In this document: piece by piece, positions 39,893 to 49,088 of the stretch
Numbering within the stretch: position 1 is the stretch's first letter
How the letters are laid out: the number at the start of each line of letters is the position of its first letter
The notes under the pieces: generated by a model
The model's database searches: none
What the model was told of the DNA's origin: nothing
Seen by the model: the letters and a program-made list of their open reading frames with translations, nothing else
Position numbers and translations under genes: made by a program
Source: Candidatus Micropelagos thuwalensis
GTDB lineage: Bacteria; Pseudomonadota; Alphaproteobacteria; RS24
Direction: 5' to 3'
Length of the DNA: 64,000 nt
Assembly: GCF_000469155.1 (NCBI RefSeq)
Contig: NZ_AWXE01000004.1
Location: 248,001 to 312,000, forward strand

Positions 39893-41070
39893 GGTTTTGT
39901 CCTCAAATATTTATGTTCCACAAAGGGCATGCTGGTGATGTGAGCCAGCATCGGTTTGCCGCGAATAATTAGCTGTACTTGTGTGCCGGGCGCCGCATGT
40001 TCGGCACTCACATATCCCATCGCTATCGGGGCTTGCAAACTAGGGGCAAACCCGCCACTCGTGATGCGCCCGATTGGGTTATTATTCATGTCATGAATCT
40101 CCGAGCCTTCCCGCGCAGGTGCTCGCCCATCAGGTTTAATCCCGACACGAAAGCGATCAGGTTTTTGCGATAATTGCTGAGATATTTTATGCGCGCCGGG
40201 AAAATTGAGTGACTCACGACGGCGACGTGGCACAGACCACATTAAATCAGCTTCAACAGGTGTCGTGCCGGTATCAATATCGTGACCGTAAAGGCAAAGG
40301 CCTGCTTCAAGCCTTAAACTATCCCGTGCGCCCAAACCAATCGGTGCAACCGCATCATTTGCGAGGAGAAGCGCAGCAAAATGTGAAGCCATTTCATTTG
40401 GAAGAGAAATCTCAAAACCGTCTTCGCCAGTATATCCGCAACGAGAAATGATAATCTTTTCACCTTCATAATCTGCATGACAGGCCTGCATGAAAGCCAA
40501 ATCCGCTACGGCGGGTAAATGCTCTTTCAAAACGGCTTCTGCCAATGGGCCCTGCAATGCCAAGAGCGCTCGATTTTCAACAGACAGTCTGGCCTTACCG
40601 GCAAGTAATTGAGCGATATGGGCAAAGTCATCATTCTTACACGCGGCATTGACAACCAACCAGAGCGTGTTCCCGAAACGGGTCACCATCAAATCATCAA
40701 GAATGCCGCCATCTTGATTTGTAAGTTGTGTGTAACGAATACCGCCTTCTTTTAACGAAATAATACCACCGGGGACGAGTTCTTCAAAAACAGGGGCCAC
40801 ATCGCTATCGGGGTCTTCGGGAAATAACTGGGCTTGCCCCATATGGGAGACATCAAACAACCCGGCTTTCTCCCGCGTATGGAGGTGTTCGCCCATAACA
40901 CCCAGACCATATTGAACCGGCATGTCATATCCGGCAAAAGGAACCATTTTAGCGCCCAGTTGAACATGCATATCAAAGAGCGGGGTTCTGGCAAGACTCT
41001 GCGAACCCGGAGATGCTGAAGCATCCGTGCCTTTATTGTTACCGTCTAAATCTATTGTAGAGTTGGTCAT
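39889..41070 (-). CDS. gcvT: glycine cleavage system T protein (aminomethyltransferase)
   Basis: This 393-residue folate enzyme releases ammonia and makes methylene-tetrahydrofolate from aminomethyl-GcvH. It shows [27 protein letters not shown] (starting near 29), [57 protein letters not shown] and TSGGFAPSL. The N-terminus has a polar extension of about 25 residues before the conserved part. It is the first gene of the gcvT-gcvH-gcvPA-gcvPB operon, behind the glycine riboswitch. Confidence 0.96.
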   Translation of the reverse strand: MTNSTIDLDGNNKGTDASASPGSQSLARTPLFDMHVQLGAKMVPFAGYDMPVQYGLGVMGEHLHTREKAGLFDVSHMGQAQLFPEDPDSDVAPVFEELVPGGIISLKEGGIRYTQLTNQDGGILDDLMVTRFGNTLWLVVNAACKNDDFAHIAQLLAGKARLSVENRALLALQGPLAEAVLKEHLPAVADLAFMQACHADYEGEKIIISRCGYTGEDGFEISLPNEMASHFAALLLANDAVAPIGLGARDSLRLEAGLCLYGHDIDTGTTPVEADLMWSVPRRRRESLNFPGAHKISQQLSQKPDRFRVGIKPDGRAPAREGSEIHDMNNNPIGRITSGGFAPSLQAPIAMGYVSAEHAAPGTQVQLIIRGKPMLAHITSMPFVEHKYLRTKP

Positions 41071-41078
41071 AAAACCGA

Positions 41079-41090
41079 CAGGTTAACCTG
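41079..41090. repeat. 12-bp perfect palindrome before gcvT
   Basis: CAGGTTAACCTG lies 9-20 nt upstream of the gcvT ATG, around the place where a ribosome binding site would sit (AGG). It could be part of the riboswitch expression platform or a protein site. A perfect palindrome without loop cannot itself form an RNA hairpin. Confidence 0.3.
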
Positions 41091-41149
41091 CTCCCTAAAC
41101 TCAAGAGTAAACACACCAATACCGAACCACTCATATGGAACGTGCTGCG

Positions 41150-41370
41150 CCCTCCTCTGTCTTGGGAACCTGAGAGAATTATGGCTCATGCATAATTGAA
41201 TAATCGATCAATTAAATGCCATTTACCCCGTCGGTGAGATTAGCCAAATTCAAAACTAAGAATTAGAACCAACCTGCTTTCCAGAGTCCTTAATTGAAGC
41301 GGTCCTTTTGCCTGAGAGTTTCCGAGGGCGGTTGCTCCTTCGGCGCTGAATTTAATCAGTCTCTTCCGCA
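41150..41370 (-). ncRNA. tandem glycine riboswitch
   Basis: Two glycine aptamers lie in series on the minus strand upstream of gcvT. Aptamer 1 (about 41370-41276) starts GCGGAAGAG and contains GCGCCGAAGGAGCAA, AACTCTCAGGCAAAAGGACCGC and GGACTCTGG. Aptamer 2 (about 41245-41150) contains CACCGACGGGG, CTCTCAGGTTCCC and AAGACAGAGGAGGG. The linker is about 30 nt. Aptamer 2 has an AT-rich extended internal arm. In known cases glycine binding switches on gcv expression. The roughly 80 nt after aptamer 2 have no stem plus U-run, favouring translational control. Confidence 0.93.
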
Positions 41371-41388
41371 ACAATATAAAAGGTAAAT

Positions 41389-41419
41389 ACAATATGGAAT
41401 CGAGTCGACCAAGAGTCAA
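41389..41419 (-). promoter_or_regulatory. putative gcv operon promoter with three GANTC sites
   Basis: On the minus strand TTGACT (41419-41414) is followed after 19 nt by TATTGT (41394-41389), or after 17 nt by CATATT (41396-41391). GANTC sites at 41413-41417, 41402-41406 and 41397-41401 fill the spacer and overlap the -35. The riboswitch begins about 20 nt downstream. GANTC in the -35/-10 spacer is the arrangement described for GcrA-dependent promoters in Caulobacter. Confidence 0.5.
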
Positions 41420-41452
41420 TCAAGAGACATATTTATTCGGTTAAAAATCCGT

Positions 41453-41983
41453 TTAATATCCGAGACGCCGCTTCTTTTCTGAAATATTTGACGCCAGTTC
41501 TCCGGCAGATAATTCAAAGCCGACAATAACTTGCATGTCTGGTGAAACCGAGTCCAGTTGAATATCAAGTCCGTTTATCATTTTCTTGAACCCGATAAAA
41601 TCACCTGATTTATCGGCCTTTAACGTCACAGAAATATTTTGAGTCATGCGCGACATGACCTCATCATCTGCTGTTATATAAGCAATAAAAATGGGTAGCG
41701 TCGCATTATATGTACCCGCAGAATTTGCATAGAAGCGACCGCTTAAAAATAATGCCATTTCTATACGAGAAGCATCTTTTACCTCACAAGCCAGATCAAC
41801 CCAATTTAACTCTGCCGTCCAATTTTGTTCAGCACTTCTAACGAGACGCTCCCCATCTGCAAGAATAAACGGCTTAGGGCAGGCAACATAAGGAAGCGGC
41901 TCCTCTCCTGCACAGGCGGACAGTAGGGTTCCCATTAAAGTCACCAGCAGAAAAGTTTTTGTTATTTTAGACATAAACATCAT
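41453..41983 (-). CDS. unrecognised lipoprotein
   Basis: This 176-residue protein has a lipoprotein signal peptide (MSKITKTFLLVTLMGTLLSAC, lipobox LLSAC with Cys24). The mature part contains two further Cys in VACPKPF and LACEVKD and no repeat or catalytic motif that I recognise. The start could be the first Met or Met4; AAGGAAAC precedes the first. It is divergent from ispH. The gcv promoter lies just beyond its 3' end. Probably attached to the inner or outer membrane facing the periplasm. Confidence 0.75.
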   Translation of the reverse strand: MMFMSKITKTFLLVTLMGTLLSACAGEEPLPYVACPKPFILADGERLVRSAEQNWTAELNWVDLACEVKDASRIEMALFLSGRFYANSAGTYNATLPIFIAYITADDEVMSRMTQNISVTLKADKSGDFIGFKKMINGLDIQLDSVSPDMQVIVGFELSAGELASNISEKKRRLGY

Positions 41984-42149
41984 GTTTCCTTTTATAATGT
42001 CGCCTGTAAGTTAGTTTCGGTTTATAAGTATTGTGGAATTAAATATCCAGTGATTTGCTCACCAAATGTTTCACAAGAGGTACGAGTCTAAACTAACCAA
42101 GCCAACTACATTGAGCAAGTCTCATGATTATCAGCATACGGATCAGTTA

Positions 42150-43112
42150 ATGTCAGATATTACCAAACCCGGATTAAAACTCCTGCTTGCCACGCCGCGA
42201 GGGTTTTGCGCGGGGGTCGATCGTGCTGTGCTGATTGTTAAGCGTGCACTCGAAATTTACGGGCCGCCGGTTTATGTGCGCCATGAGATTGTTCATAACA
42301 AGCGCGTTGTTAATGACCTCGCCAATAAAGGCGCGGTGTTTATTGAGGAACTGAGCGATTTACCGGACAACCTTGATGAAAAAACACCTGTGATTTTTTC
42401 TGCCCATGGCGTCCCTAAAGCCGTCACTCATGAAGCTAACCGGCTGGAACTGAACTGGCTGGATGCAACCTGCCCACTCGTTTCCAAAGTTCATATTGAA
42501 GCACAGCAACATTTTTCAAACGGCTATGAAATTTTAATGATTGGTCATGCTGGTCACCCAGAAGTTATCGGCACTATGGGACAGTTGCCAGAGGGAAAGA
42601 TTAAGCTGATTGAAAACATCGAGGATGCTGAGTCGGTAGAAGTTTCCGACGTGTCGAAAGTCGCCTATATTAGCCAAACGACCTTATCTGTAGATGACAC
42701 ATCCGCAATGATTTCAGTCCTGAAACGTCGTTTCCCCAATATAATAGCCCCCCACAAACAGGATATTTGTTATGCAACAACTAACCGTCAGGCAGCGGTA
42801 AAGGATATTGCCCCGCAATCAGATATGGTGCTGGTTATCGGCGCACAGAATTCGTCCAATTCAATGCGTCTTGTTGAGGTCAGTCTGACGTCGGGCTGTC
42901 CCGAAGCATATCTAATTACAGGGCATGAGGATATTCCGCTTAAAAAGCTTGAGGGCATTTCCACGCTGGGGTTAACCGCAGGCGCATCGGCACCTGAAAG
43001 TTTGATGGAAGAAGTCATCGAAGAATTATCCACCCACTTCTCACTTGCGATTGAAGAAGTTGTCCATACTACTGAGTCGGTAGAGTTTAAACTTCCAAAA
43101 CAAATACGATAA
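42150..43112 (+). CDS. ispH: 4-hydroxy-3-methylbut-2-enyl diphosphate reductase
   Basis: This enzyme of about 320 residues performs the last step of the MEP pathway, forming IPP and DMAPP. The iron-sulfur cysteines are Cys20 ([11 protein letters not shown]), Cys108 ([11 protein letters not shown]) and Cys207 ([10 protein letters not shown]). [22 protein letters not shown] and [10 protein letters not shown] are typical. The frame is open from 42066; the ATG at 42150 (MSDITKPG) fits the family N-terminus better. It starts a plus-strand run ispH-thrB-rnhA. Confidence 0.96.
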   Translation: MSDITKPGLKLLLATPRGFCAGVDRAVLIVKRALEIYGPPVYVRHEIVHNKRVVNDLANKGAVFIEELSDLPDNLDEKTPVIFSAHGVPKAVTHEANRLELNWLDATCPLVSKVHIEAQQHFSNGYEILMIGHAGHPEVIGTMGQLPEGKIKLIENIEDAESVEVSDVSKVAYISQTTLSVDDTSAMISVLKRRFPNIIAPHKQDICYATTNRQAAVKDIAPQSDMVLVIGAQNSSNSMRLVEVSLTSGCPEAYLITGHEDIPLKKLEGISTLGLTAGASAPESLMEEVIEELSTHFSLAIEEVVHTTESVEFKLPKQIR

Positions 43113-43133
43113 AGGTGACGGAGACTTTTCCTT

Positions 43134-44120
43134 ATGGCTGTATATACCGATCTCACTGATGAACAGCTAGCGGACTTATTGTCTGATTATGATATTGGCA
43201 ACGTCTTATCACTCAAGGGTATTGCAGAGGGGGTTGAAAACTCCAATTTTCTTCTCACCACTGAGCGAGAGGGTCGGCCCGAAAAATTTATCCTCACGCT
43301 TTATGAAAAACGGGTAAATCCCACGGACTTACCCTTTTTCATTAACCTCATGATGCATCTTGCTGAGTCCGGCCTTCCCTGTCCAGTTCCAGTGAAACGT
43401 AAAGACGGATCAACGCTCTCCAATATTGCCGGACGTCCGGCAGCTATTATCAGCTTTCTTGAGGGTTTAAGCCTACGGCGACCTGAGGCCGTGCATTGTC
43501 ATGCGCTCGGTGCCAGCATGGCTGAGATGCATCTCGCCGCACAGCAGTTTGGTATGACCCGCGCAAATAATCTCTCAATTGATGCATGGCCTGAACTCTA
43601 CGAAACATCGCGCCATAATGCAGACACTCTCCATGCTGGACTGACCGAATTGATTGACGGTGAGCTGGTTCGGCTAAAAGAACATTGGCCAAATGCTGAT
43701 GCCGCCCTGCCACGCGGCATAATTCATGCCGATTTATTTGCCGATAATGTGTTTTTCATTGGTGACAAACTATCGGGCATTATTGATTTTTATTTTGCTT
43801 GCTCGGATATGATGGCTTATGACCTTGCCATTGTGCTTAATGCCTGGTGCTTTGAGACTGACACAAGTTTTAATATTACGAAAGCACGCGCCTTGATGGA
43901 TGGCTATAATTCTGTGCGGAAACTCACACCAGAGGAAATTGAAGCATTGCCAATTTTAGCCGCAGGTGCTGCCATGAGATTTCTCCTTACCCGCTTGCAT
44001 GATTGGTTCGCACCGCAAGAAGGTGCTCTCGTCAAACCCAAAAACCCTCTGGACTACTTACACAGATTAAGGTTTCACAAGAAAACAAAATCTGCAGCAG
44101 AATATGGAGTAGAGCTATGA
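43134..44120 (+). CDS. thrB: homoserine kinase (ThrB2, aminoglycoside phosphotransferase-like)
   Basis: This 328-residue kinase of the choline/aminoglycoside phosphotransferase fold is the ThrB type common in Alphaproteobacteria, unlike the GHMP ThrB of enterics. The catalytic loop is [16 protein letters not shown] and the metal motif is [19 protein letters not shown]; the N-terminal ATP-binding part includes GVENSNFLL and FILTLYEKR. It phosphorylates homoserine for threonine synthesis; thrC is at 47.7 kb on the opposite strand. Its stop overlaps the rnhA start (ATGA). Confidence 0.93.
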   Translation: MAVYTDLTDEQLADLLSDYDIGNVLSLKGIAEGVENSNFLLTTEREGRPEKFILTLYEKRVNPTDLPFFINLMMHLAESGLPCPVPVKRKDGSTLSNIAGRPAAIISFLEGLSLRRPEAVHCHALGASMAEMHLAAQQFGMTRANNLSIDAWPELYETSRHNADTLHAGLTELIDGELVRLKEHWPNADAALPRGIIHADLFADNVFFIGDKLSGIIDFYFACSDMMAYDLAIVLNAWCFETDTSFNITKARALMDGYNSVRKLTPEEIEALPILAAGAAMRFLLTRLHDWFAPQEGALVKPKNPLDYLHRLRFHKKTKSAAEYGVEL

Positions 44121-44545
44121 TGATGGCATACACGGATGGGGCTTGCTCCGGCAATCCCGGCCCCGGTGGTTGGGGTGTGCTTCTGATTATTGACGGGCAA
44201 GAAACCGAATTATGCGGCGGCGAAGCAGAGACCACCAATAACCGTATGGAGCTTAAAGCCGCAATTGAAGCTTTACGCGCCCTGCCTAAAAATGGCGCAG
44301 TAAAGATCGTGACGGACTCCACCTATGTGAAAGACGGTATCACATCATGGATGGCAAACTGGAAGCGAAATGGCTGGAAGACTGCCGCTAAGAAGCCAGT
44401 AAAGAATGAAGATTTATGGCGTGAGCTTGATGCTGAAAATGCAGCACACCAAGTCGAATGGGCATGGGTAAAGGGTCATAGCGGCCACCCAGAAAACGAA
44501 CGCGCTGATGAATTAGCACGGCGTGGAATGGCCGCTTATCAGTAA
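44117..44545 (+). CDS. rnhA: ribonuclease HI
   Basis: This enzyme of about 142 residues degrades RNA in RNA-DNA hybrids. The catalytic carboxylates are Asp7 ([14 protein letters not shown]), Glu45 ([12 protein letters not shown]), Asp67 (TDSTYV) and the Asp of [11 protein letters not shown]. The frame is open from 44003, but the ATG at 44117, overlapping the thrB stop by 4 nt, gives a family-length protein. The next in-frame Met codons are 44120 and 44123. It ends 13 nt before the convergent peroxiredoxin gene. Confidence 0.96.
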   Translation: MMMAYTDGACSGNPGPGGWGVLLIIDGQETELCGGEAETTNNRMELKAAIEALRALPKNGAVKIVTDSTYVKDGITSWMANWKRNGWKTAAKKPVKNEDLWRELDAENAAHQVEWAWVKGHSGHPENERADELARRGMAAYQ

Positions 44546-44558
44546 ATGGCTTAATGAG

Positions 44559-45044
44559 TTAGAGTTGGCTCATAAGGTTTTCAGCACCTGAGTCTACAGC
44601 TTCACCGGGATTGGACTCAATATTGAGCGAATCCACGACACCATCGCGCACAATCATAGAGTAGCGTAAAGACCGCGTGCCAAGACCAAAACCAGAGCCG
44701 TCCATTTCAAGGCCAATAGCTTTGGTAAATTCACCATTACCGTCACCGACCATCATGATGTTTCCACCCGCACCCTGATCTTTTCCCCAAGCGTCCATAA
44801 CGAAAGCATCATTAACGGAAACACAGACAATCGTATCAACACCTTTTTCACGGATGCTTGCAGCATGCTGCACATAACCGGGCATATGCTGGTTCGAACA
44901 TGTCGGGGTAAACGCCCCGGGCACGGCAAACAAAGCGACGGTTTTGCCGCCAAAAAGCTCTTCTGTAGAAATCGGTGCGGGGCCAGCATCAGACATGTGC
45001 ATGAAGGTTACCGAAGGGAGTTTTTCTCCGACTTGAATGGTCAT
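44559..45044 (-). CDS. peroxiredoxin of the Prx5 (redoxin) subfamily
   Basis: This 161-residue thiol peroxidase has the peroxidatic Cys49 in VPGAFTPTCSNQHMPGY, the Prx5-type PxxFTPxC motif. VSVNDAFVMDAWG, GDGNGEFTKAIGLEMD and GTRSLRYSMIV are also characteristic. It should reduce hydrogen peroxide or alkyl hydroperoxides, probably with glutathione/glutaredoxin or thioredoxin as reductant. No second conserved resolving Cys is seen in the chain. A good promoter lies directly upstream. Confidence 0.94.
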   Translation of the reverse strand: MTIQVGEKLPSVTFMHMSDAGPAPISTEELFGGKTVALFAVPGAFTPTCSNQHMPGYVQHAASIREKGVDTIVCVSVNDAFVMDAWGKDQGAGGNIMMVGDGNGEFTKAIGLEMDGSGFGLGTRSLRYSMIVRDGVVDSLNIESNPGEAVDSGAENLMSQL

Positions 45045-45071
45045 ATTTCAATCCTCTCATTGTGAAACTCA

Positions 45072-45100
45072 ATCATATATTATTGCTCATAGATTACCAA
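45072..45100 (-). promoter_or_regulatory. putative peroxiredoxin promoter
   Basis: On the minus strand TTGGTA (45100-45095) and TATGAT (45077-45072) have a 17-nt spacer. The expected start near 45065 is about 20 nt upstream of the ATG, which is preceded by GAGAGG. Confidence 0.5.
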
Positions 45101-45110
45101 GTGGTTGGAA

Positions 45111-46022
45111 TTATTCATTTACAGGTTTTTTAGACTGAACCTGATATGTTTGAAAAACTGCACCTGAAATATCCTCCACGACAAATTCCAGCACTCGCTC
45201 TGAAAAATTTCCGTCTGCCGGCACTGCAGATACCTTAAAAATCCAAAGCTTGGGCGATGTAGAAATAATTTCAGGGACATCAAAAAAATCTCCGTCACGT
45301 CCCGCAATAAAAACATCTGGTTTCGTCAGATTTTCTCCGGCAATAGCCACTTGGAGGCTATTTCCTGAAAAACTGACTTCTTTAACGAATAATTTATCAT
45401 TAGCTGGCTGTGGCAAGGCAGATAGGGCTTTGTTCAACCATATTTGTGCAGGAGACTTTCTGATGTCTTTGAGGGTAATACGTTCTGAAAATTTGAAGCT
45501 TGCCGGAATACAAATATCTTTGCATAGACCTAAGGTAAGCTTCAGGCTGAGCGGAAATGCTGTCTTTCCTCCATTCTCAAACGTGTCGTTAAATGTAAAG
45601 GGAATGAAAATAACCGTTTCACCATCATAGCCATAGGTGGGGCCACCTGGCTCATTAAAGCGTTTCGGGGGCAAAAAAAGCGGTTCCCCTGCAGGTATGT
45701 AAGGAGATGAGCCCCATTCAAATCTAGGCGCGATACCTGCTGCCCCCGGGAAATACCAATAGCTGTGCCACCCCGCCGACATCATTAGACGTAACGCAAT
45801 AACGGGTCGTCCCTCATAAACGCCGGTCACGAATTTGGCCTTGGCAACATGCAACGGCTCGCCATAGAGGGACGTTGGCACTTTCCAATCTTCATAAAAA
45901 GAAAGAGATTTTGTGGATAAGCTAAGGCTTTCCTTTTCTGACGCATTTGAAGTAAAAGCGAATCCTATGCCTAAAAGCATTATAAGAAGCGCCAAAACCA
46001 GAAAGGATTTCTTATCTAACAT
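45111..46022 (-). CDS. exported protein with DsbD/ScsB-type N-terminal domain
   Basis: In this protein of about 303 residues a signal peptide (MLDKKSFLVLALLIMLLGIG and following) leads to a periplasmic beta-rich domain resembling the N-terminal (alpha) domain of DsbD. It includes GWHSYWYFPGAAG, the Cys pair GLCKDICIPA and a second Ig-like half. No membrane domain or thioredoxin domain follows, so it is an orphan DsbD-N module. It may accept electrons from a separate DsbD-like membrane protein or act in cytochrome c or copper-centre maturation. The start is ATG 46022; a GTG at 46058 is in frame. It is divergent from yqgE. Confidence 0.75.
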   Translation of the reverse strand: MLDKKSFLVLALLIMLLGIGFAFTSNASEKESLSLSTKSLSFYEDWKVPTSLYGEPLHVAKAKFVTGVYEGRPVIALRLMMSAGWHSYWYFPGAAGIAPRFEWGSSPYIPAGEPLFLPPKRFNEPGGPTYGYDGETVIFIPFTFNDTFENGGKTAFPLSLKLTLGLCKDICIPASFKFSERITLKDIRKSPAQIWLNKALSALPQPANDKLFVKEVSFSGNSLQVAIAGENLTKPDVFIAGRDGDFFDVPEIISTSPKLWIFKVSAVPADGNFSERVLEFVVEDISGAVFQTYQVQSKKPVNE

Positions 46023-46090
46023 TGATTTGTTTGCATCCGGTCTGTTTAGATGTTTCACTGTGAGAATGATGTTAGGTTATATAAACCGTT

Positions 46091-46660
46091 ATGTCTTTAA
46101 TGAATGAAAATTTAAGTGGGCAAATGCTTCTGGCCATGCCCGGTATTGGCGATCCGAGATTTGATCGTAGCGTTGTCTATATTTTTGAACATGGTCCTGA
46201 AGGGGCTATGGGGTTTGTTGTTAATCAACCCGCAGAAGATGTAACCCTGAACGATATACTTGAAAGTCTTGACCTCCCAATCAGTGATAATGGCGACAGA
46301 ATGAAAGCCTATCTGGGCGGGCCGGTTGAAACTGGACGCGGATTTGTTCTGCATACAAGCGATTATACAGCATCCACCACCAGCCTCGGGAATAATCACC
46401 GCATTGCGCTTACAGCAACATTGGAGATTATGGAAGTCCTCGGCAAGCATGGCGCCCCAGATAGATCGCTCTTATTTCTCGGCTATGCTGGATGGGATGC
46501 AGGACAACTGGATGCAGAACTTCATGAAAACGCATGGCTGGCATGCGAAGCAGATTTAGATTTGATTTTTTCGATTGATCCCGAGAAAAAATATCCTGCA
46601 GCCATGGCACGCATAGGGATTGACCTTGGCAAGCTCAGCGCTGATCAAGGGCAAGCTTAA
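46091..46660 (+). CDS. YqgE/AlgH family protein
   Basis: This 189-residue DUF179 protein has the family N-terminus LSGQMLLAMPGIGDPRFDRSV, then GAMGFVVNQPAEDVTL, YLGGPVETGRGFVLH and LFLGYAGWDAGQLDAEL. The biochemical role is not established; it is widely conserved in Gram-negatives. It is paired divergently with the DsbD-N protein across a gap of under 70 nt, a pairing I recall in other Alphaproteobacteria. Confidence 0.93.
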   Translation: MSLMNENLSGQMLLAMPGIGDPRFDRSVVYIFEHGPEGAMGFVVNQPAEDVTLNDILESLDLPISDNGDRMKAYLGGPVETGRGFVLHTSDYTASTTSLGNNHRIALTATLEIMEVLGKHGAPDRSLLFLGYAGWDAGQLDAELHENAWLACEADLDLIFSIDPEKKYPAAMARIGIDLGKLSADQGQA

Positions 46661-46675
46661 ACCGGGAGCAGGCCA

Positions 46676-47623
46676 TCAATTTTCAGGTAATTTTAATGAT
46701 ATTACCACTGCCAGACATAACAATATGGATGGAATGACCAGAAACATCTCCAGCCAATCAACAGTCATTGCACCCAAAAAATCCGGATAAAAAAATTGTG
46801 TAACCCAACCCAAAATAACAACCAGCAATATCGTGTCCACATTTAATATGACACGCCGCCAATATCGTTTCGAAACCGCCGACATATCCATCAAAGAAAA
46901 ATGCGCAATAATCAACGCTACTGACATGAGAACCATGGCGAGACGCAAATCATTCATATCCAAATAATTCATAAAAATCTGCCAACGCACCAACATGATA
47001 ACAACAAATGAGAGAGCAAAAAGAGAGGGAATAATCAGCCGCCTTCTATTTCGTAAATGAGCGACGACCAAAGCTAGCATGGCGACAAAAATCAACGCCA
47101 CCAGAACAAATTGGTGAAAGTAGAACCGATTCTTTTCAATCTCGGATTTGTAGTCTGGATTCCATAACCAAAATTTCGTTTTGCCGGGAATATCACCATG
47201 AAGAATATATCTTCGCGTAGCACCGGGGGGGACTTCCCAGTCTATTTCATTGGACATGGCATCCTCAGGAGCAATCTCAGTATCGTCGGAGCCGATGAGT
47301 CTTAAATTAAACGGTATGTCCAACTTCGGATATGTCGCAATATGAAAAATATCGGGGTGGGAAAGTTCTAGCGTCAGATACATGGTCTCATCACCCGTAT
47401 TCTGAATTGCAAAATCATATATATCCTGTCGAACCCGCTTAATATGTTGGGTGAAATCAATGTAACGCATATTGCTGGAGACAAGCACAACGTCAACCGC
47501 CAAGGCTTTAGACGGAAACAAAGCCTGTGCCGGTAGCAATGCAAGGAAACACAAAAATACCGGAAGAGCATGTCGTAACATCCGGATAAAAAATACAGCC
47601 ACACTATCCGATAGTCTTTTCAT
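46676..47623 (-). CDS. unrecognised multi-pass membrane protein with periplasmic beta domain
   Basis: In this 315-residue protein a signal or first membrane segment (about 15-42) precedes a soluble domain (about 43-165) rich in beta-type sequence. Five predicted membrane helices follow (about 168-190, 194-217, 224-245, 255-277 and 287-311), and the protein ends shortly after. The layout resembles 7TM-DISM sensors (extracellular sensory domain plus a helical bundle) but with no output domain and fewer helices. No family was recognised. It is convergent with yqgE and upstream of nothing obvious; thrC lies behind it on the same strand. Confidence 0.7.
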   Translation of the reverse strand: MKRLSDSVAVFFIRMLRHALPVFLCFLALLPAQALFPSKALAVDVVLVSSNMRYIDFTQHIKRVRQDIYDFAIQNTGDETMYLTLELSHPDIFHIATYPKLDIPFNLRLIGSDDTEIAPEDAMSNEIDWEVPPGATRRYILHGDIPGKTKFWLWNPDYKSEIEKNRFYFHQFVLVALIFVAMLALVVAHLRNRRRLIIPSLFALSFVVIMLVRWQIFMNYLDMNDLRLAMVLMSVALIIAHFSLMDMSAVSKRYWRRVILNVDTILLVVILGWVTQFFYPDFLGAMTVDWLEMFLVIPSILLCLAVVISLKLPEN

Positions 47624-47681
47624 TGTATTAGCTTATCATGGAATACCGGCAAAGTTAAAAGCCGTTAGTCTTCCAACCGCA

Positions 47682-49088
47682 TCAAAAGCTGTTTTTTTGG
47701 CGAACAAAATCTTGAACTCTAGCAAGTTCATTTGGATAAGTTTCGTATGCTTCGTCTTGCTTCATCATGACTTGCACCCGTTCTGGGGTAGCGATAATTT
47801 CCTCAGCAGAACGATGGCAGGCTTTTTCGACTGAAGCCGGAAATTTTGCGGGATGCGCAGTCGCCAAGGTAACAATGGGTGTGGAAGTTGGTACATCACT
47901 TCGCAATGCAGCGCCGTAACCGACCGCGGTGTGCGGGTCAAGCAACATTCCGTCCGCCTCAAACATATCCTTGATGATTTTGGCAGTCTCACCTTCATCA
48001 ACACGCTCAGCAGCAAAGCTCCCACGCATAACTTCGAGTACATTTGGAGAGAGGGAGAATTTACGTTTCTCTGCCAATTCACCCATGAGGCGGCAAACCT
48101 CATCAGCATTCCGACCCGTGGCCTCAAACAACAAGCGTTCAAAATTACTCGACACCTGAATATCCATGCTCGGACTCGAAGAAGCAACAACATCCCCGAT
48201 TTCATAAATGCCTGTCTTCAAAACGCGCGCAAGGATGTCATTTATATTTGTCGCAATCATGAGTTGCGCGATTGGAAGGCCCATCTGCTTAGCAACATAT
48301 CCAGCAAAAATATCACCGAAATTACCTGTCGGAACAGAAAAGGCAATTTCTTTGTCAGGCACTCCCAGTTGGGCTGACGCAGTGAAATAATAAACGGTTT
48401 GCGCCATGACGCGCGCCCAATTAATTGAATTCACACCAGCAAGACCGGTTTCATGACGGAAATCCGCATCGTTAAACATATCTTTGACAAGCGCCTGACA
48501 ATCATCAAACGTACCATCAATTGCTAGAGCGTGAACATTCTCATCCGTTGGGGTTGTCATTTGTTTTCTTTGAACATCCGACACGCGCCCTTCGGGAAAG
48601 AAAATGAAAATATCTATATTTTCTCGTCCGCGAAACGCCTCAATCGCAGCGCCGCCCGTATCACCTGAAGTCGCACCGATAATTGTTGCGCGTCGCCCAC
48701 GGCGTGCCAGAGCTTCATCCATCAAACGAGCAAGAAGTTGCATAGCAACATCTTTAAAGGCCAATGTCGGCCCATGGAAAAGTTCCAGCAAATAATGCTG
48801 ACCACCCAAAGGGATAACGGGCGCAACTTCAGGAACTTCAAATGCCTGATAAGCGGCCTCCAAAATTTCTCTGAAACGGTCATTATTGGGTGTGCCGCCA
48901 ATGAAGGGGTTTAAGACCTCATAGGCAACCTCAGCATAGGGTTTATATTTGAAACTCGTGAGTGTCTCACGGGATAGACGTGGCCAGCTTTCTGGCACAT
49001 AAAGACCACCATCCGCAGCCAGACCCGCCAGAAGCGTATCTTCAAAATCAAGAACCGGTGCGGTGCCGCGTGTGCTGATATATTTCAC
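47682..49088 (-). CDS. thrC: threonine synthase
   Basis: This 468-residue PLP enzyme converts phosphohomoserine to threonine. The PLP lysine is Lys112 in HGPTLAFKDVAMQ; also visible are STRG (5-8), GLAADGGLYVPE, ATSGDTGGAAIEAF, FPEGRVSDVQRKQMTT and VPTGNFGDIFAGY. The length fits the proteobacterial long form. Its ATG shares a base with the SURF1 stop, placing it at the end of the cytochrome oxidase operon. ThrB is encoded at 43.1 kb. Confidence 0.96.
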   Translation of the reverse strand: MKYISTRGTAPVLDFEDTLLAGLAADGGLYVPESWPRLSRETLTSFKYKPYAEVAYEVLNPFIGGTPNNDRFREILEAAYQAFEVPEVAPVIPLGGQHYLLELFHGPTLAFKDVAMQLLARLMDEALARRGRRATIIGATSGDTGGAAIEAFRGRENIDIFIFFPEGRVSDVQRKQMTTPTDENVHALAIDGTFDDCQALVKDMFNDADFRHETGLAGVNSINWARVMAQTVYYFTASAQLGVPDKEIAFSVPTGNFGDIFAGYVAKQMGLPIAQLMIATNINDILARVLKTGIYEIGDVVASSSPSMDIQVSSNFERLLFEATGRNADEVCRLMGELAEKRKFSLSPNVLEVMRGSFAAERVDEGETAKIIKDMFEADGMLLDPHTAVGYGAALRSDVPTSTPIVTLATAHPAKFPASVEKACHRSAEEIIATPERVQVMMKQDEAYETYPNELARVQDFVRQKNSF

